35,281 bases of DNA from Hyphomicrobiaceae bacterium (GCA_020442185.1 JAGRKS010000137.1:1-35281), one strand, 5' to 3'. Positions 1-9,202 are shown, counted from the stretch's first letter. Numbers and translations: made by a program. Notes: generated from the letters alone by a model not told the origin.

Positions 1-565
<565 letters not shown>

Positions 566-566
566 T

Positions 567-594
567 TATATAAGGCGCGTCGCATTGCGTGCAA
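567..594 (-). promoter_or_regulatory. Candidate dnaK promoter
   Basis: On the minus strand, TTGCAC (594-589) is followed after 16 bases by TATATA (572-567), inside the palindrome CTTATATAAG. The pair lies about 120 bases upstream of the dnaK ATG. It could be read as sigma-70 or as a heat-shock (RpoH) promoter, since the C-TTATAT -10 resembles alphaproteobacterial RpoH sites. No CIRCE inverted repeat is visible. This rests on motif appearance only. Confidence 0.4.
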
Positions 595-700
595 CGGCGG
601 CGGATCACCGCGCTGTGATGATTTTTTGATTGCGACGCCCCGGCGGTGGTCGGCGGTGCCCTTCGGCCACGTACTGGCGAGGGATGTTGAGGGGGTGATC

Positions 701-1309
701 ATGGCGCTTTCGGGGTTTCGGCATCTACCGGGCTTTCTTGATCGCCAGGCGCAAATGCGGCTCAAGGCGGCGCTCGATGACGTCCTCGAGGTGGCGCCGC
801 TCTTCGTGCCGGTCATGCCGCGCTCGGGGCGGCCGTTTTCCGTCCGGATGACCAATTGCGGCGATCTCGGATGGGTTTCGGACAAGGCGGGCGGCTACCG
901 CTATCAGCCGACCCACCCCGATACGGGAGCGACGTGGCCGGCCATGCCACGACAGCTGACGACGATCTGGAAGGCTGTTGCCGATGGTGCGCCAGCACCC
1001 GAGGCCTGTCTGGTGAACTGGTATGCGCCGGGCGCAAAAATGGGCCTTCATGTCGATCGTGACGAGGAGGATTTATCCGCGCCCGTTGTTTCGGTCTCGC
1101 TCGGCGACGACGCCTGGTTCCGCATCGGGGGCAGGAAACGCGGCGACCCGACCGAAAAAGTCCTGCTGAGGTCAGGCGACGTGTTGGTGCTCGGTGGCGA
1201 CGCCCGACTCGCATTCCACGGCATCGATCGCATCTTGCCTCGCACGTCAGACCTACTCGGCGAGGCCGGCCGCATCAACCTGACTTTGAGGCGGGTGAGG
1301 CTGGCGTAG
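701..1309 (+). CDS. alkB: Alpha-ketoglutarate-dependent DNA dealkylase AlkB
   Basis: A 202-residue Fe(II)/2-oxoglutarate dioxygenase that oxidatively removes methyl groups from 1-methyladenine and 3-methylcytosine in DNA. The AlkB signature is complete: NWYAPGAKMGLHVDRDEED carries the iron ligands His117 and Asp119, AFHGIDRI carries His173, and RINLTLRR carries Arg191 and Arg197 for 2-oxoglutarate and substrate positioning. The substrate-lid region SVRMTNCGDLGW is also recognisable. I chose the ATG at 701 because GAGGGGG lies just upstream; the frame is open back to a TTG at 626, but that extension is not protein-like. It overlaps the 3' end of the convergent transporter gene by 35 bases. It is one of two alkylation-repair genes in the window; the other is the glycosylase at 15029-15799. 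Confidence 0.93.
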   Translation: MALSGFRHLPGFLDRQAQMRLKAALDDVLEVAPLFVPVMPRSGRPFSVRMTNCGDLGWVSDKAGGYRYQPTHPDTGATWPAMPRQLTTIWKAVADGAPAPEACLVNWYAPGAKMGLHVDRDEEDLSAPVVSVSLGDDAWFRIGGRKRGDPTEKVLLRSGDVLVLGGDARLAFHGIDRILPRTSDLLGEAGRINLTLRRVRLA

Positions 1310-2165
1310 CGGGCTGGCGCGAGAAATTGCCGGTCTGGACAATGACGATGGCCGCGAGGATCAAGGCCGCGCCTGCCCACGAGACGGGGCTTAGGCTCTC
1401 GTGCAACAGGACAGCGCCGGCCAGCGCGGCGAATACGCTCTCCATGGACAGCAACACACTCGCCTCGGCGGCGCCTGTGTGGCGCAGAGCCACCACGAGC
1501 AGGGTGAAGGTGAGAGCGCTCGAGACCAGCCCGACATAGAGAATTGACGTTGCTGCGGCGGCGAGGTCGTCGACCCGGGGGGATTCAAATGCGGCAGCGC
1601 CGATTGTCCCGACGAGGGCGACCACGGCGAACTGCAGGCAGGTGAATGCAAACGGGCGGTCGAGGCCACTGGCCCGGCTGGTCAGCACCACATGCAGCGC
1701 CCAGAACAGCGCCGAGGCTCCGACCAGTATGTCGCCGGTGGTGAGGCCGCCGACGCTGCCGCCGCCAAGCGTCCAGGTGCCGAGGAACGAGAGCGCCACC
1801 GCCGGCCAGATTGCGGCCATCGGCGGCTGCCGCAACAGCGCCCAGGCGATGAGCGGAGTAAAAACCACATAGATGGCGGTCAGAAAACCCGCGTTCGTGA
1901 CCGTTGCGGTGACGAGGCCGGACTGCTGGAGATAGGCGGCGAGGAAGAAGGCGCCACCTGCGAGGACGGATTGGCCGATGAGGCCGGGTGGAAACGGCTT
2001 CTCCCGCAGCGCCAGCGGCAAGAGCGCCGCGGTCGCAATCAGTGAGCGCGCCGCCACGAAGGTGAGCGGTCCGATGTGGGCCATCGCGTCCTTCTGGAAA
2101 TAGAAGGCGAGCCCCCAAAGGAAGGCCGCCGCGAAGAGCAAGCAGTTCGCGATCAATCGTGACAT
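1275..2165 (-). CDS. DMT-superfamily (EamA) transporter
   Basis: A 296-residue, very hydrophobic inner-membrane protein with the two EamA repeats typical of drug/metabolite exporters. The first repeat starts LLFAAAFLWGLAFYFQKDAM and has a Pro/Arg-containing loop (FVAARSLIATAALLPLAL). The second starts GDILVGASALFWALHVVLTS and ends SVFAALAGAVLLHESLSPVS, the usual final-helix motif. About ten membrane helices are expected, and length is normal for the family (about 290-300). Substrate cannot be read from sequence; family members export amino acids, purines or other metabolites. It is convergent with alkB, overlapping by 35 bases, and divergent from the PspA-like gene. Confidence 0.9.
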   Translation of the reverse strand: MSRLIANCLLFAAAFLWGLAFYFQKDAMAHIGPLTFVAARSLIATAALLPLALREKPFPPGLIGQSVLAGGAFFLAAYLQQSGLVTATVTNAGFLTAIYVVFTPLIAWALLRQPPMAAIWPAVALSFLGTWTLGGGSVGGLTTGDILVGASALFWALHVVLTSRASGLDRPFAFTCLQFAVVALVGTIGAAAFESPRVDDLAAAATSILYVGLVSSALTFTLLVVALRHTGAAEASVLLSMESVFAALAGAVLLHESLSPVSWAGAALILAAIVIVQTGNFSRQPATPASPASKSG

Positions 2166-2320
2166 GGCCGTAGATCTAGCAGACTAGCAATTCGCCCGCA
2201 GTGGATTGTGCGGCCAACTGCGCCGGCCTCACATGGCTTGACCGGTCGTGCGTGCCGAGGCCTGCCGAAGCAGAATTTTTACCATGACCGACGGCATCCA
2301 ACATCGGACGCTCCCGCCTC

Positions 2321-2349
2321 TTGAACGTCGTTCAATGATCTACTATGTT
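2321..2349 (+). promoter_or_regulatory. Promoter with palindromic operator for the PspA-YiaA unit
   Basis: TTGAACGTCGTTCAA (2321-2335) is a perfect palindrome of two 7-base arms around one central base. Its left part doubles as a -35 box (TTGAAC, 2321-2326), followed after exactly 17 bases by TATGTT (2344-2349) as the -10. Transcription would start near 2356, ahead of the PspA-like start at 2388. A dimeric repressor on this site would block RNA polymerase. Operators of this shape are frequent for TetR-type regulators, but no regulator gene is adjacent, so the regulator is unknown. Confidence 0.5.
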
Positions 2350-2387
2350 GAAATTGTACGGTGTTCAGAAAAATTGTGAGGTACGTC

Positions 2388-3074
2388 ATGTTCAAGACCC
2401 TTTCGACGCTCTTTCGCGCGCAGGTCGCAGAAGCCGAGGATGCGATCTTCGACGCCAATGCCACCCGCCTCCTCGAGCAACGGCTACGCGAGGCGAATGC
2501 CGCCTTCGAGGCCGCCAAGCGCGATCTGGCCCTGGTGCTGGCCGATCAAACCGGTGAGGAACGGGCGGCGGCGGCGCTTGCCGAGCGGCTCGCGGAGTTC
2601 GAAGCCGCCGCTGGTTCGGCACTCGACGCAGGCGACGAGGCGCAGGCCGGGCAACTCGCGCGGCGGATCGCGGCGATAATGGACGAGCGCGCCGCGCACT
2701 TGGGCGCTGCCGCCGAATGCGGTGGGGTGGCGGAGCGGCTCAGGGCCAATCTCGAACGCAACGTCAGGCTACTGGCGGAATTGAAGCGCGGCCTTGCGAC
2801 AGCCCGCGCCGCTGCCGCCATGCGGCGCGTCAACGACCATGCGCGACGGGGGGCGGGGCTTTCGGATTCGGCCATCCAGGAGGCCCGCCGCACGCTCGAG
2901 CGTATCCGCAACCGACAAGCGGAGCAGCGCGACTTCGACGAAGCCATGGACCGGGTCGCGAGCGATCCCGATCTCGCCGCGCCAGGTTCTGGCTGGTCGC
3001 GGCCGCCGCGGGAAACGAACCCCGATGACGTGCTGGCGCGGTTGAAGCGGCAGCGGGGCCAGCGCACGACCTAG
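2388..3074 (+). CDS. PspA/IM30-family protein
   Basis: A 228-residue, almost wholly helical protein rich in Ala, Arg and Glu with long heptad-like stretches (residues about 15-160), typical of the PspA/IM30 (ESCRT-III-like) family. These proteins bind and stabilise the cytoplasmic membrane face under envelope stress. It begins MFKTLSTLFRAQVAEAEDAI, matching the membrane-contacting first helix. The C-terminal part (about 165-228) is Pro/Arg-rich and less ordered. The ATG at 2388 is preceded by GAGGT at good spacing; a GTG at 2361 in the same frame is less likely. The next gene is a YiaA-type membrane protein, a pairing known for this PspA subgroup. There are no pspF, pspB or pspC partners, so control differs from the enterobacterial Psp system. 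Confidence 0.8.
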   Translation: MFKTLSTLFRAQVAEAEDAIFDANATRLLEQRLREANAAFEAAKRDLALVLADQTGEERAAAALAERLAEFEAAAGSALDAGDEAQAGQLARRIAAIMDERAAHLGAAAECGGVAERLRANLERNVRLLAELKRGLATARAAAAMRRVNDHARRGAGLSDSAIQEARRTLERIRNRQAEQRDFDEAMDRVASDPDLAAPGSGWSRPPRETNPDDVLARLKRQRGQRTT

Positions 3075-3165
3075 CCGGCCGCCTCGGCCACAAAAAGAAG
3101 CCGTCACCCGGCGGTTCAAACACGTCGGCATCGTCCCCCCTAGTGCAAGAGAAGGAGATTAATTC

Positions 3166-3447
3166 ATGCATCAAGATTCCAAGGCTTGGCGATTCTACGC
3201 TCACGCGTCGTTTGCCGTTTCCCTCGCCATGATGGTTCTCGGCGTCCTCGCGATACCGGGCGAATTGTGGATGAAGGGCTTCTTCCTCGTCGGCACGTTC
3301 TTCCTGGTTGGATCCTGTTTCACGCTTTCCAAGGCGTTGCGTGATCAGCACGAGGCGGAAAACCTGGTTCACAAGCTCGAATCCGCGAAGGCCGAGCGCA
3401 TATTGCGGGATTTCGACGGCGGACGTGGCAAGATCGTCGGCGGCTGA
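3166..3447 (+). CDS. YiaA/YiaB-type two-helix inner membrane protein
   Basis: A 93-residue protein with two hydrophobic helices (about 11-32 and 36-56), then a charged amphipathic tail with SKALRDQHEAENLVHKLESA. This layout and the central ELWMKGFFLVGTFFLVGS motif match the YiaA/YiaB two-helix family. Its function is not known; family members often sit beside PspA-like genes, as here (91 bases downstream of one). The ATG is preceded by AAGGAG at ideal spacing, one of the strongest ribosome sites in the window. Probably co-transcribed with the PspA-like gene and involved in the same membrane-stress response; that role is inferred from context. Confidence 0.85.
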   Translation: MHQDSKAWRFYAHASFAVSLAMMVLGVLAIPGELWMKGFFLVGTFFLVGSCFTLSKALRDQHEAENLVHKLESAKAERILRDFDGGRGKIVGG

Positions 3448-3747
3448 CACAGCGCGCTCGGCAGACCTCCAGTCGATCAAGCCTTACCGGCGGATGGCGC
3501 GACCCGCGCCGTCCGCTGGCATCGTCCGGACGGCGATCGCCATCATGCCGACCGGATTCGTATGTCCAGCTATCCCCACGCGCCGCGTGAATAGGGTCGC
3601 ATCGACGTCCGCCGCATGCGATCCTCTGGCCCCGCGCGAAAGGCCAACGTCTCTCGGTCAACGCTGCACGTGATCGCTGGCTGTGAGTTCCGTCGGTGAG
3701 CGCTGCCGTCGGTACATCAGGCGTCAAACCAACCGGAGCTTCCAAGC
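3448..3747. other. Intergenic region, no gene seen
   Basis: About 300 bases between the YiaA-type gene and lepB. Apart from the strong hairpin at 3490-3516 I see no conserved gene. An open frame crossing it on the plus strand is out of frame with its neighbours and has shadow-type composition. Confidence 0.6.
3490..3516. terminator. Strong GC hairpin, possible terminator after the PspA-YiaA unit
   Basis: Two 11-base arms (GCGGATGGCGC and GCGCCGTCCGC) pair fully with one wobble pair around the loop GACCC, starting 43 bases after the YiaA-type stop. No T-run follows, so it is not a classical intrinsic terminator. It may still end or protect the upstream transcript. Confidence 0.4.
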
Positions 3748-4464
3748 ATGCGCCGCCAGATCTCGGATTTCTTCACAACCGTCGCGGTCGCCCTGACCCT
3801 CGCATTCGCGTTCCAGACGGCGGCCTTCGCTACGTATCACATACCGTCGGAAAGCATGGTGCCGACACTCGAAGTCGGCGACCGGCTGACCGTCTCGAAA
3901 TTCGCCTACGGCTATAGCCGTTTCTCGTTGCCGTTCGATCTGTCGTTGCCCGCGGTCTTCAGCGGTCGCGTGCTGTCGGGTTCGCCCGAGCGCGGCGACA
4001 TCGTGGTTTTCGTCCATCCGCGCCGCGACGATCGCATGATCAAGCGGGTGATCGCGGTTCCCGGTGATCGTATCGCAATCGACAACGGCCGCGTCGTACT
4101 CAACGGCAAACCGCTCGAGCGCACGTTCGAGCGGCGCTATCAGTTCCGCGAGTATGATGGAGAGGTCTCGGAGGTCGATCGCTATCGCGAAGTTCTGCCG
4201 GGCGGCAAGGCGCACACGATCATCGAGCAGGCGAGCCGCCGCGCACGGCGCAGCATGGCCGAACTCGTCGTGCCGGCGGGACGGTATTTCATGATGGGTG
4301 ACAATCGCGACAACTCGTCCGACAGCCGGTTTCCCGACATGGGGCTCGTGCCGCAGGAAAATCTCGTCGGCCGCGCCGAGGCGGTGCTTTATTCGTTTTA
4401 TTCGTGCAAGCCCGAGCCGGGGCTTGAATGCGGTGCGCGCCGCTACGCGACCCGGCTCGAATAG
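3748..4464 (+). CDS. lepB: Type I signal peptidase
   Basis: A 238-residue membrane-anchored serine protease that cuts signal peptides from exported proteins on the periplasmic side. One N-terminal anchor (residues about 8-28) precedes the catalytic domain. IPSESMVPTL carries nucleophile Ser36; MIKRVIAVPGD carries general base Lys99; GDNRDNSSDSR (184-194) is the conserved box E. The C-terminus has a Cys pair (CKPEPGLEC) that could form a disulphide. Length fits alphaproteobacterial LepB. The ATG follows GGAG at 9 bases. It stands alone rather than in the usual lepB-rnc-era neighbourhood, so the genome may carry a second copy; this cannot be decided from the window. Confidence 0.95.
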   Translation: MRRQISDFFTTVAVALTLAFAFQTAAFATYHIPSESMVPTLEVGDRLTVSKFAYGYSRFSLPFDLSLPAVFSGRVLSGSPERGDIVVFVHPRRDDRMIKRVIAVPGDRIAIDNGRVVLNGKPLERTFERRYQFREYDGEVSEVDRYREVLPGGKAHTIIEQASRRARRSMAELVVPAGRYFMMGDNRDNSSDSRFPDMGLVPQENLVGRAEAVLYSFYSCKPEPGLECGARRYATRLE

Positions 4465-4521
4465 CTCGAATAGTCGGTGCGGCCGTCACGCGAGACAGCC
4501 GCAGGCCGTCGTGACGCGAGG

Positions 4522-5430
4522 TCAGGCCGCGGCGTCGCCGTTGTTGCTCGTCTTGTTGTCGGTGGGCTTCGTCGCATCACCGGAAGCCCCGCCGTCCGAA
4601 GATGACGGGTGCGCCCCGCCTTCGGACGATGCCTGCGCATCGGACGGCTCAGCTCCGCCCGCCTGACCGGCCGCGTCGGGCTTCTTGTCCTTCGGCTTTT
4701 TGGGTCCGCCGCGGGCTTTGACGACGATTGCCGGCTTCAGGCAGCGATCCTCGATCGCGTAGCCCGTTCCGTAGACTTCGACCACCGTATCGTCGAACAC
4801 CGACGGATCGTGCCTTTCCATCATGGCTTGGTGGAAATTCGCATCGTATGTCTCGCCCTTCGGCACGATGGGCCGTACGCCGTGCTGTCCGAGAACCTTC
4901 ATGAACTCGCGCTCGATCATCGACACGCCTTCAAATAGCGTCTTGAGCTCTGCGTTCTGCTCCAGCGACTCGGCCGGCACCGCGACGATCGCGCGCCTGA
5001 AGTTGTCGGCGACCTCGACCGCGTCCCGCGCAAAATTGGTGATGGCGTAGCGCTTCGTCTCCAGTTTCTCGCGCTCGAATCGCTTGCGCAGGTTGTCCAT
5101 CTCCGCGTGCGCGCGCAGCATGCGGCCGGTGAGATCCTCGACCTGACCATGAAGATTTTCGATCTCGGCTTCGAGCGTCGCGATGATGTCGACCGGCGGA
5201 ACGATCTCGGCTGCGATCCCTTCTTCCGCGGGCGCCGCCGAGGCCTCGGCGGATGTGCTGGCTTCAGCCGGCTGACGCGCATCTTCGACTTCGCCGATCG
5301 CGGCGCCGGTGCCGCCCCCGTTCCGCGTCTCGGACGCTGGCGCTTCGCTTGCGGGACGCAAATCGGTCTCGGAAACTTGCTCGGGACCTTGCTCTGGACC
5401 GGGTGTCTGCTTGTTCTGTTCGTCGGACAT
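4522..5430 (-). CDS. grpE: Nucleotide exchange factor GrpE
   Basis: A 302-residue GrpE, the ADP-release factor for DnaK. The core starts near residue 80 with a long coiled coil (DIIATLEAEIENLHGQVEDL, then HAEMDNLRKRFEREK). The beta domain follows, with the signature GETYDANFHQAMMERHDP and the closing GYAIEDRCLKPAIVVKA. The core is flanked by an acidic, disordered N-terminal tail (about 80 residues of E, P, A, S) and a C-terminal tail of about 65 residues that is Lys-rich and then Ser/Gly/Asp-rich. Family members usually have about 200 residues and no long C-tail. It lies downstream of hrcA on the same strand with a 267-base gap, so it may share that transcript or have its own heat-shock promoter. 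Confidence 0.95.
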   Translation of the reverse strand: MSDEQNKQTPGPEQGPEQVSETDLRPASEAPASETRNGGGTGAAIGEVEDARQPAEASTSAEASAAPAEEGIAAEIVPPVDIIATLEAEIENLHGQVEDLTGRMLRAHAEMDNLRKRFEREKLETKRYAITNFARDAVEVADNFRRAIVAVPAESLEQNAELKTLFEGVSMIEREFMKVLGQHGVRPIVPKGETYDANFHQAMMERHDPSVFDDTVVEVYGTGYAIEDRCLKPAIVVKARGGPKKPKDKKPDAAGQAGGAEPSDAQASSEGGAHPSSSDGGASGDATKPTDNKTSNNGDAAA

Positions 5431-5697
5431 CGTCTATCTGCCTACCGTTCGCAATTGTGCTGCGTGCGGGCTCACGATCCATCTCGGATCAAGTGCCGAC
5501 ATACTCGAGATGGACCGCCAAGTCGCGTTCGTTCGGAAACGATACCTGGCGCCTCCGCGAAGTCTCGCGATTTGTCCCGCTGATGCGACCGATATCAGCC
5601 TTTGAGCCGAAAAAATCAAGTCGCGGCGGTGTCGCGGCGACGTCGGGGAGCGGGCAGATGGCGGCTGCCGCGCAAGCGACGCCGCCATGGCTGCCGT

Positions 5698-6762
5698 TCA
5701 GCGCGACAACAGCCGTCCGACCAGCCGCGCCGTATAGTCGACCATCGGAATGATGCGTGCGTAGTTTATGCGTGTCGGGCCGATAACGCCCAGAACGCCC
5801 ACGACCTTGCGCGTCTCGTCGTGGAAAGGCGAGACGACCAGCGACGATCCCGAAAGCGAGAACAGCTTGTTCTCCGAGCCGATAAAAATGCGAACGCCGT
5901 CGGCATCCTCGGCGAGGCGTAGCAACTGCACCATGTCCTTTTTCGTCTCGAAGTCGTCGAACAACTGACGGATGCGTTCGAGATCCTCGGTCGCGGATAC
6001 ATCCTTGAGCAGGTTGGCTTGCCCGCGCACGATCAGGCTCTTGCGCTCGTCGAGGGTGCCCGACCACTCGGCGAGGCCGGCCTTGATGACCTTTTGCGTC
6101 AGCGCGTCGAGTTCGGCCCGGGCATTGGACAATTGTTCCTGGATGCGCTCTTCGGCTTCGGCAATCGTGCAGCCACGAATCTGGGCGTTCAGAAAGTTCG
6201 CGGCTTCGGTCAAAGCCGACGGCGGCAGGCCGGCCGGAAGCGCGATGATGCGGTTCTCGATGGCCTGGTCCTCGCTGACGAGGATCACCAGCGCCTTTTG
6301 CGGCTCGAGCGGAACGAACTCGATGTGCTTGAGGGTCGCAACCTGCTTCTCGGCGAGCACGACACCGGCGCAATGCGACAGGCCGGAAATCATGTTGCTC
6401 GCTTCGGCCAGCACCTGATCGACAGAGGTCTGGCGCTGCGTGATCTGCGCCTCGATCTGGCGACGTTCGTCGGTTGAAAGGTCGCCGATCTCGAGCAAGC
6501 CGTCGACGAACATGCGCAGTCCCGTCTGCGTCGGCATGCGGCCGGCGGACGTATGAGGAGAGAAAATGAGACCGAGATGTTCCAGATCGGACATCACGTT
6601 GCGGATCGAGGCCGGCGACAGAGCAATCGGCAGGACGCGCGAGAGATTGCGCGATCCGACCGGTTCGCCGGTCGCGAGATAGGATTCGACGATCTGGCGG
6701 AGGATCGCCCGCGAGCGATCGTTCAACGTGGCCAGCTTGTTGGGTGTGATATCGTTGTTCAT
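5698..6762 (-). CDS. hrcA: Heat-inducible transcription repressor HrcA
   Basis: A 354-residue repressor of class I heat-shock genes that binds CIRCE inverted repeats and needs GroEL for activity. The N-terminal winged helix is clear ([20 protein letters not shown], then EPVGSRNLS and [18 protein letters not shown]). It is followed by the HrcA signature [20 protein letters not shown] and the C-terminal dimerisation/GAF-like domain with [15 protein letters not shown] and [21 protein letters not shown] chose the internal ATG at 6762, which gives the family's normal length and start; a GTG at 6813 would add 17 unconserved residues. It is divergent from rph, and grpE follows on the same strand. 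I see no CIRCE element upstream of it or of dnaK. Confidence 0.96.
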   Translation of the reverse strand: MNNDITPNKLATLNDRSRAILRQIVESYLATGEPVGSRNLSRVLPIALSPASIRNVMSDLEHLGLIFSPHTSAGRMPTQTGLRMFVDGLLEIGDLSTDERRQIEAQITQRQTSVDQVLAEASNMISGLSHCAGVVLAEKQVATLKHIEFVPLEPQKALVILVSEDQAIENRIIALPAGLPPSALTEAANFLNAQIRGCTIAEAEERIQEQLSNARAELDALTQKVIKAGLAEWSGTLDERKSLIVRGQANLLKDVSATEDLERIRQLFDDFETKKDMVQLLRLAEDADGVRIFIGSENKLFSLSGSSLVVSPFHDETRKVVGVLGVIGPTRINYARIIPMVDYTARLVGRLLSR

Positions 6763-7024
6763 CGGCTCGGGGGATCGCCTCGCGTGCGGCGTATGGTTCT
6801 CTACGTTCTGCACCCGATCCTAGAGCACGAAGCGTTGCGAAGGAAATGGCCAACCGCTGAGATGGCGACGGCGCCATCGCCTACCAAGTCGCGGCGGCCG
6901 AACGCCGATCGGCAGGAAACGCACTTTTTTGCGGTTGAACGGCCCGTGCCACTCTTCTAGCTTGCGCGCGGCCCCGGCGGAGCGATGACGCCTGCCGTCG
7001 CGCGGGTCGTTGAGGACGTCTATC

Positions 7025-7738
7025 ATGCGACCTTCCAAACGTCAGGCGGATGAGCTGCGCCGTGTCTCCATCGAACGTGCCGTGTCGATGCACGCCGAGG
7101 GCTCCTGTCTGATCAAGTTCGGCAATACCCATGTGCTGTGCACCGCGAGCCTCGAGGAGCGTGTGCCCCCGTGGCTCAAGGGCCAGCAGCGCGGCTGGGT
7201 CACCGCCGAGTACGCCATGCTGCCCCGCGCGACCAGCGACCGGACGCGTCGCGAGGTGACGCGCGGCCAGCCGTCCGGGCGCACGCACGAGATCCAGCGT
7301 CTGATCGGCCGGGCCTTGCGTGCCGTCGTCGACCTGCCGAAGCTCGGCGAGCGCCAGATCACGGTTGATTGCGATGTCATCCAGGCGGATGGCGGCACGC
7401 GAACGGCGGCCATCACCGGCGCCTGGGTGGCGCTGCACGATTGTATTCAATGGATGAAGATCCGCGACATGGTGAAGGATGGCGTGCTGCGCGATACCGT
7501 CGCCGCGGTATCTTGCGGGCTCTATAACGGAACGCCCGTGCTCGACCTCGACTATGCCGAGGACAGCAATGCCGATGCCGACGCGAATTTCGTCATGACG
7601 GGCTCGGGCGGCATCGTCGAGGTGCAAGGCACGGCGGAAACGCTGCCGTTCAACCAGGAGAGCTTCGACGGCCTGATGTCGCTTGCGCGCAAGGGTATCG
7701 GCGAACTCGTGCAACTGCAGAAACTGACGGTGAGCTGA
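7025..7738 (+). CDS. rph: Ribonuclease PH
   Basis: A 237-residue phosphorolytic 3'-5' exoribonuclease that trims tRNA 3' ends. Diagnostic blocks are [12 protein letters not shown] at the start, [34 protein letters not shown], the phosphate-binding stretch [39 protein letters not shown] and [20 protein letters not shown]. Length is standard. The ATG at 7025 follows GAGG at 9 bases; upstream ATG codons are not supported. It is the first gene of a plus-strand run (rph, VOC protein, rdgB, hemW) with tight spacing, divergent from hrcA. This rph-rdgB-hemW order opposite hrcA is typical of alphaproteobacteria, except for the VOC gene between them. Confidence 0.97.
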   Translation: MRPSKRQADELRRVSIERAVSMHAEGSCLIKFGNTHVLCTASLEERVPPWLKGQQRGWVTAEYAMLPRATSDRTRREVTRGQPSGRTHEIQRLIGRALRAVVDLPKLGERQITVDCDVIQADGGTRTAAITGAWVALHDCIQWMKIRDMVKDGVLRDTVAAVSCGLYNGTPVLDLDYAEDSNADADANFVMTGSGGIVEVQGTAETLPFNQESFDGLMSLARKGIGELVQLQKLTVS

Positions 7739-7744
7739 CGCGAC

Positions 7745-8200
7745 ATGCCGGTGGACGCCGCAGCACCTGACGCCATTCTCGAGACCATCCTCTACGCCAA
7801 GGATCTCGAGGCTGCGGAAGCGTTCTATGTGGACGTCCTCGGTCTCGAGGTCTTCGCAAAGTCGCCGGGACGGCAGGTATTCTTTCGCCTCGGCGGCCCG
7901 GTCGGCGGCCAAATGCTGCTCATCTTCAATCCGAAGGCGACCGTCCTTCCACCGCCGGCCGGCGCTTCGCTGCCAGTACCGCCACACGGTGCTACCGGCG
8001 CCGGGCATGTCTGCTTCAAGGCCGATGCCAGCGCGATCGAGGCGTGGAAACGGCGTCTCGAAGCGCACGGGATCGCCATCGAGGCGGATTTCCGTTGGCC
8101 GACACGCGACGGCGGGCCCGGCGGACGATCCATCTATTTCCGCGATCCAGCCGGCAACTGCCTCGAGTTTGCCGAGCCACGGATATGGGGGCTGACGTGA
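7745..8200 (+). CDS. VOC-fold (glyoxalase/bleomycin-resistance) protein
   Basis: A 151-residue vicinal-oxygen-chelate protein with two paired beta-alpha-beta-beta-beta modules. Module one carries [20 protein letters not shown]; module two carries GHVCFKAD and the family's terminal motif [15 protein letters not shown], whose Glu is a usual metal ligand. The family includes glyoxalase I, ring-cleaving dioxygenases and antibiotic-binding proteins; the substrate here cannot be read. It starts 6 bases after the rph stop, and its end overlaps the likely rdgB start by 16 bases. It is therefore translated as part of that operon and may act in metabolite detoxification alongside it. Confidence 0.85.
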   Translation: MPVDAAAPDAILETILYAKDLEAAEAFYVDVLGLEVFAKSPGRQVFFRLGGPVGGQMLLIFNPKATVLPPPAGASLPVPPHGATGAGHVCFKADASAIEAWKRRLEAHGIAIEADFRWPTRDGGPGGRSIYFRDPAGNCLEFAEPRIWGLT

Positions 8201-9129
8201 AACCGGACGCTGGAATTGCCGACGACGGCCATCGCCTTGCGGCGGGTATGCGGCTGGTCGTCGCCAGTCACAACAAGGGCAAGGTCTGGGAGATCAATCA
8301 GCTGATCGCCCCCTTTGGGCTGGAAGCCGTTTCGGCCGGCGCGCTGGGCCTCGCCGAGCCCGAGGAGACGGAGACGAGCTTCATCGGCAATGCGCGCCTC
8401 AAGGCGGTGGCGGCGGCATCGGCTTCCGGCTTGCCCGCGCTTGCCGACGATTCTGGTCTCGAGGTCGAGGCGCTCGGCGGCGCACCAGGAATATTCTCCG
8501 CGCGCTGGGCCGGTCCGGCGAAGGATTTCGCCGTCGCGATGCGCAAGGTCGCAGAGGAGATTACGCAGCGCGACGGCTGGTCGGCGCCTGGGCCGCGCGC
8601 GAATTTCACGTCCGCCATCTGCCTTGCCTGGCCGGACGGAACCTCGCGCGAATTCGAAGGAAAAGTGCACGGACATCTCGTCTGGCCGCCGCGCGGCGGT
8701 AACGGCTTCGGTTACGATCCGATGTTCGTCGCGGATGGCGAAGCACTGACGTTCGGCGAAATGCAGCCAGCGGAGAAGTATGCAATTTCGCATCGCACCC
8801 GGGCGTTCGCCGCATTCAAGGACACGATGCTTGCCGATGTGCCGATGGTATCGGTCAGCTCGACGTCGCAAAACGAGAGCCGCGATGCGCTGGTCGCTGC
8901 CGCGGCAAATCTCTCGACGCGCGAGGAACTCGTGCGCTTCATCGCCAACCTCGGTGCCGCTCTTGCAGCCGAAACCAGCGCGCGCCTCTCGTTCGGCGAC
9001 GGGCTCGGCCGTATCCAGGCAGCGCTCGATTCCGCGCGTCTTGAGGCCTCGCACGCCGATGCCTTGGAAGCCGATCCCAAGTGGCGCCTGATCGCCAAGC
9101 TGCTGCTTGCGGCGTCGGGGCGAGGTTGA
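8185..9129 (+). CDS. rdgB: RdgB/HAM1 non-canonical purine NTP pyrophosphatase with C-terminal extension
   Basis: RdgB hydrolyses dITP, ITP and XTP to monophosphates, keeping deaminated purines out of nucleic acids. All family motifs are present: [13 protein letters not shown] (triphosphate binding), [24 protein letters not shown] (catalytic Asp), [23 protein letters not shown] and the terminal [17 protein letters not shown]. The normal protein ends just after that last motif (about 200 residues). Here the frame continues for about 100 further residues, ending [13 protein letters not shown], with helix-forming composition and no motif I recognise. The start is taken at ATG 8185, overlapping the upstream gene; GTG 8197 and ATG 8248 are alternatives. 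The ATG at 8248 begins exactly at the conserved [11 protein letters not shown]. Identity is sure; the tail is unexplained. Confidence 0.93.
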   Translation: MGADVKPDAGIADDGHRLAAGMRLVVASHNKGKVWEINQLIAPFGLEAVSAGALGLAEPEETETSFIGNARLKAVAAASASGLPALADDSGLEVEALGGAPGIFSARWAGPAKDFAVAMRKVAEEITQRDGWSAPGPRANFTSAICLAWPDGTSREFEGKVHGHLVWPPRGGNGFGYDPMFVADGEALTFGEMQPAEKYAISHRTRAFAAFKDTMLADVPMVSVSSTSQNESRDALVAAAANLSTREELVRFIANLGAALAAETSARLSFGDGLGRIQAALDSARLEASHADALEADPKWRLIAKLLLAASGRG

Positions 9130-9202
9130 GGTCGAGGTCTGGTGCCGGCCGATCCGCGCTCCGGTCTTGCGTCGGCCTTTCGAATGGCGCATGCCTCGCG
9201 CC

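Noticed and set aside
626..700. N-terminal extension of AlkB from the TTG at 626
   Set aside because: The extra 25 residues are not conserved-looking and the ATG at 701 has a strong ribosome site.
6763..7024. Possible CIRCE element between hrcA and rph
   Set aside because: No TTAGCACTC/GAGTGCTAA inverted repeat can be found; the gagcacgaagcg stretch near 6824 has no partner arm.
6881..8068. Long minus-strand ORF of 395 codons opposite rph and the VOC gene
   Set aside because: It is the Arg/His-rich complement of well-supported genes, a known artefact in GC-rich DNA.
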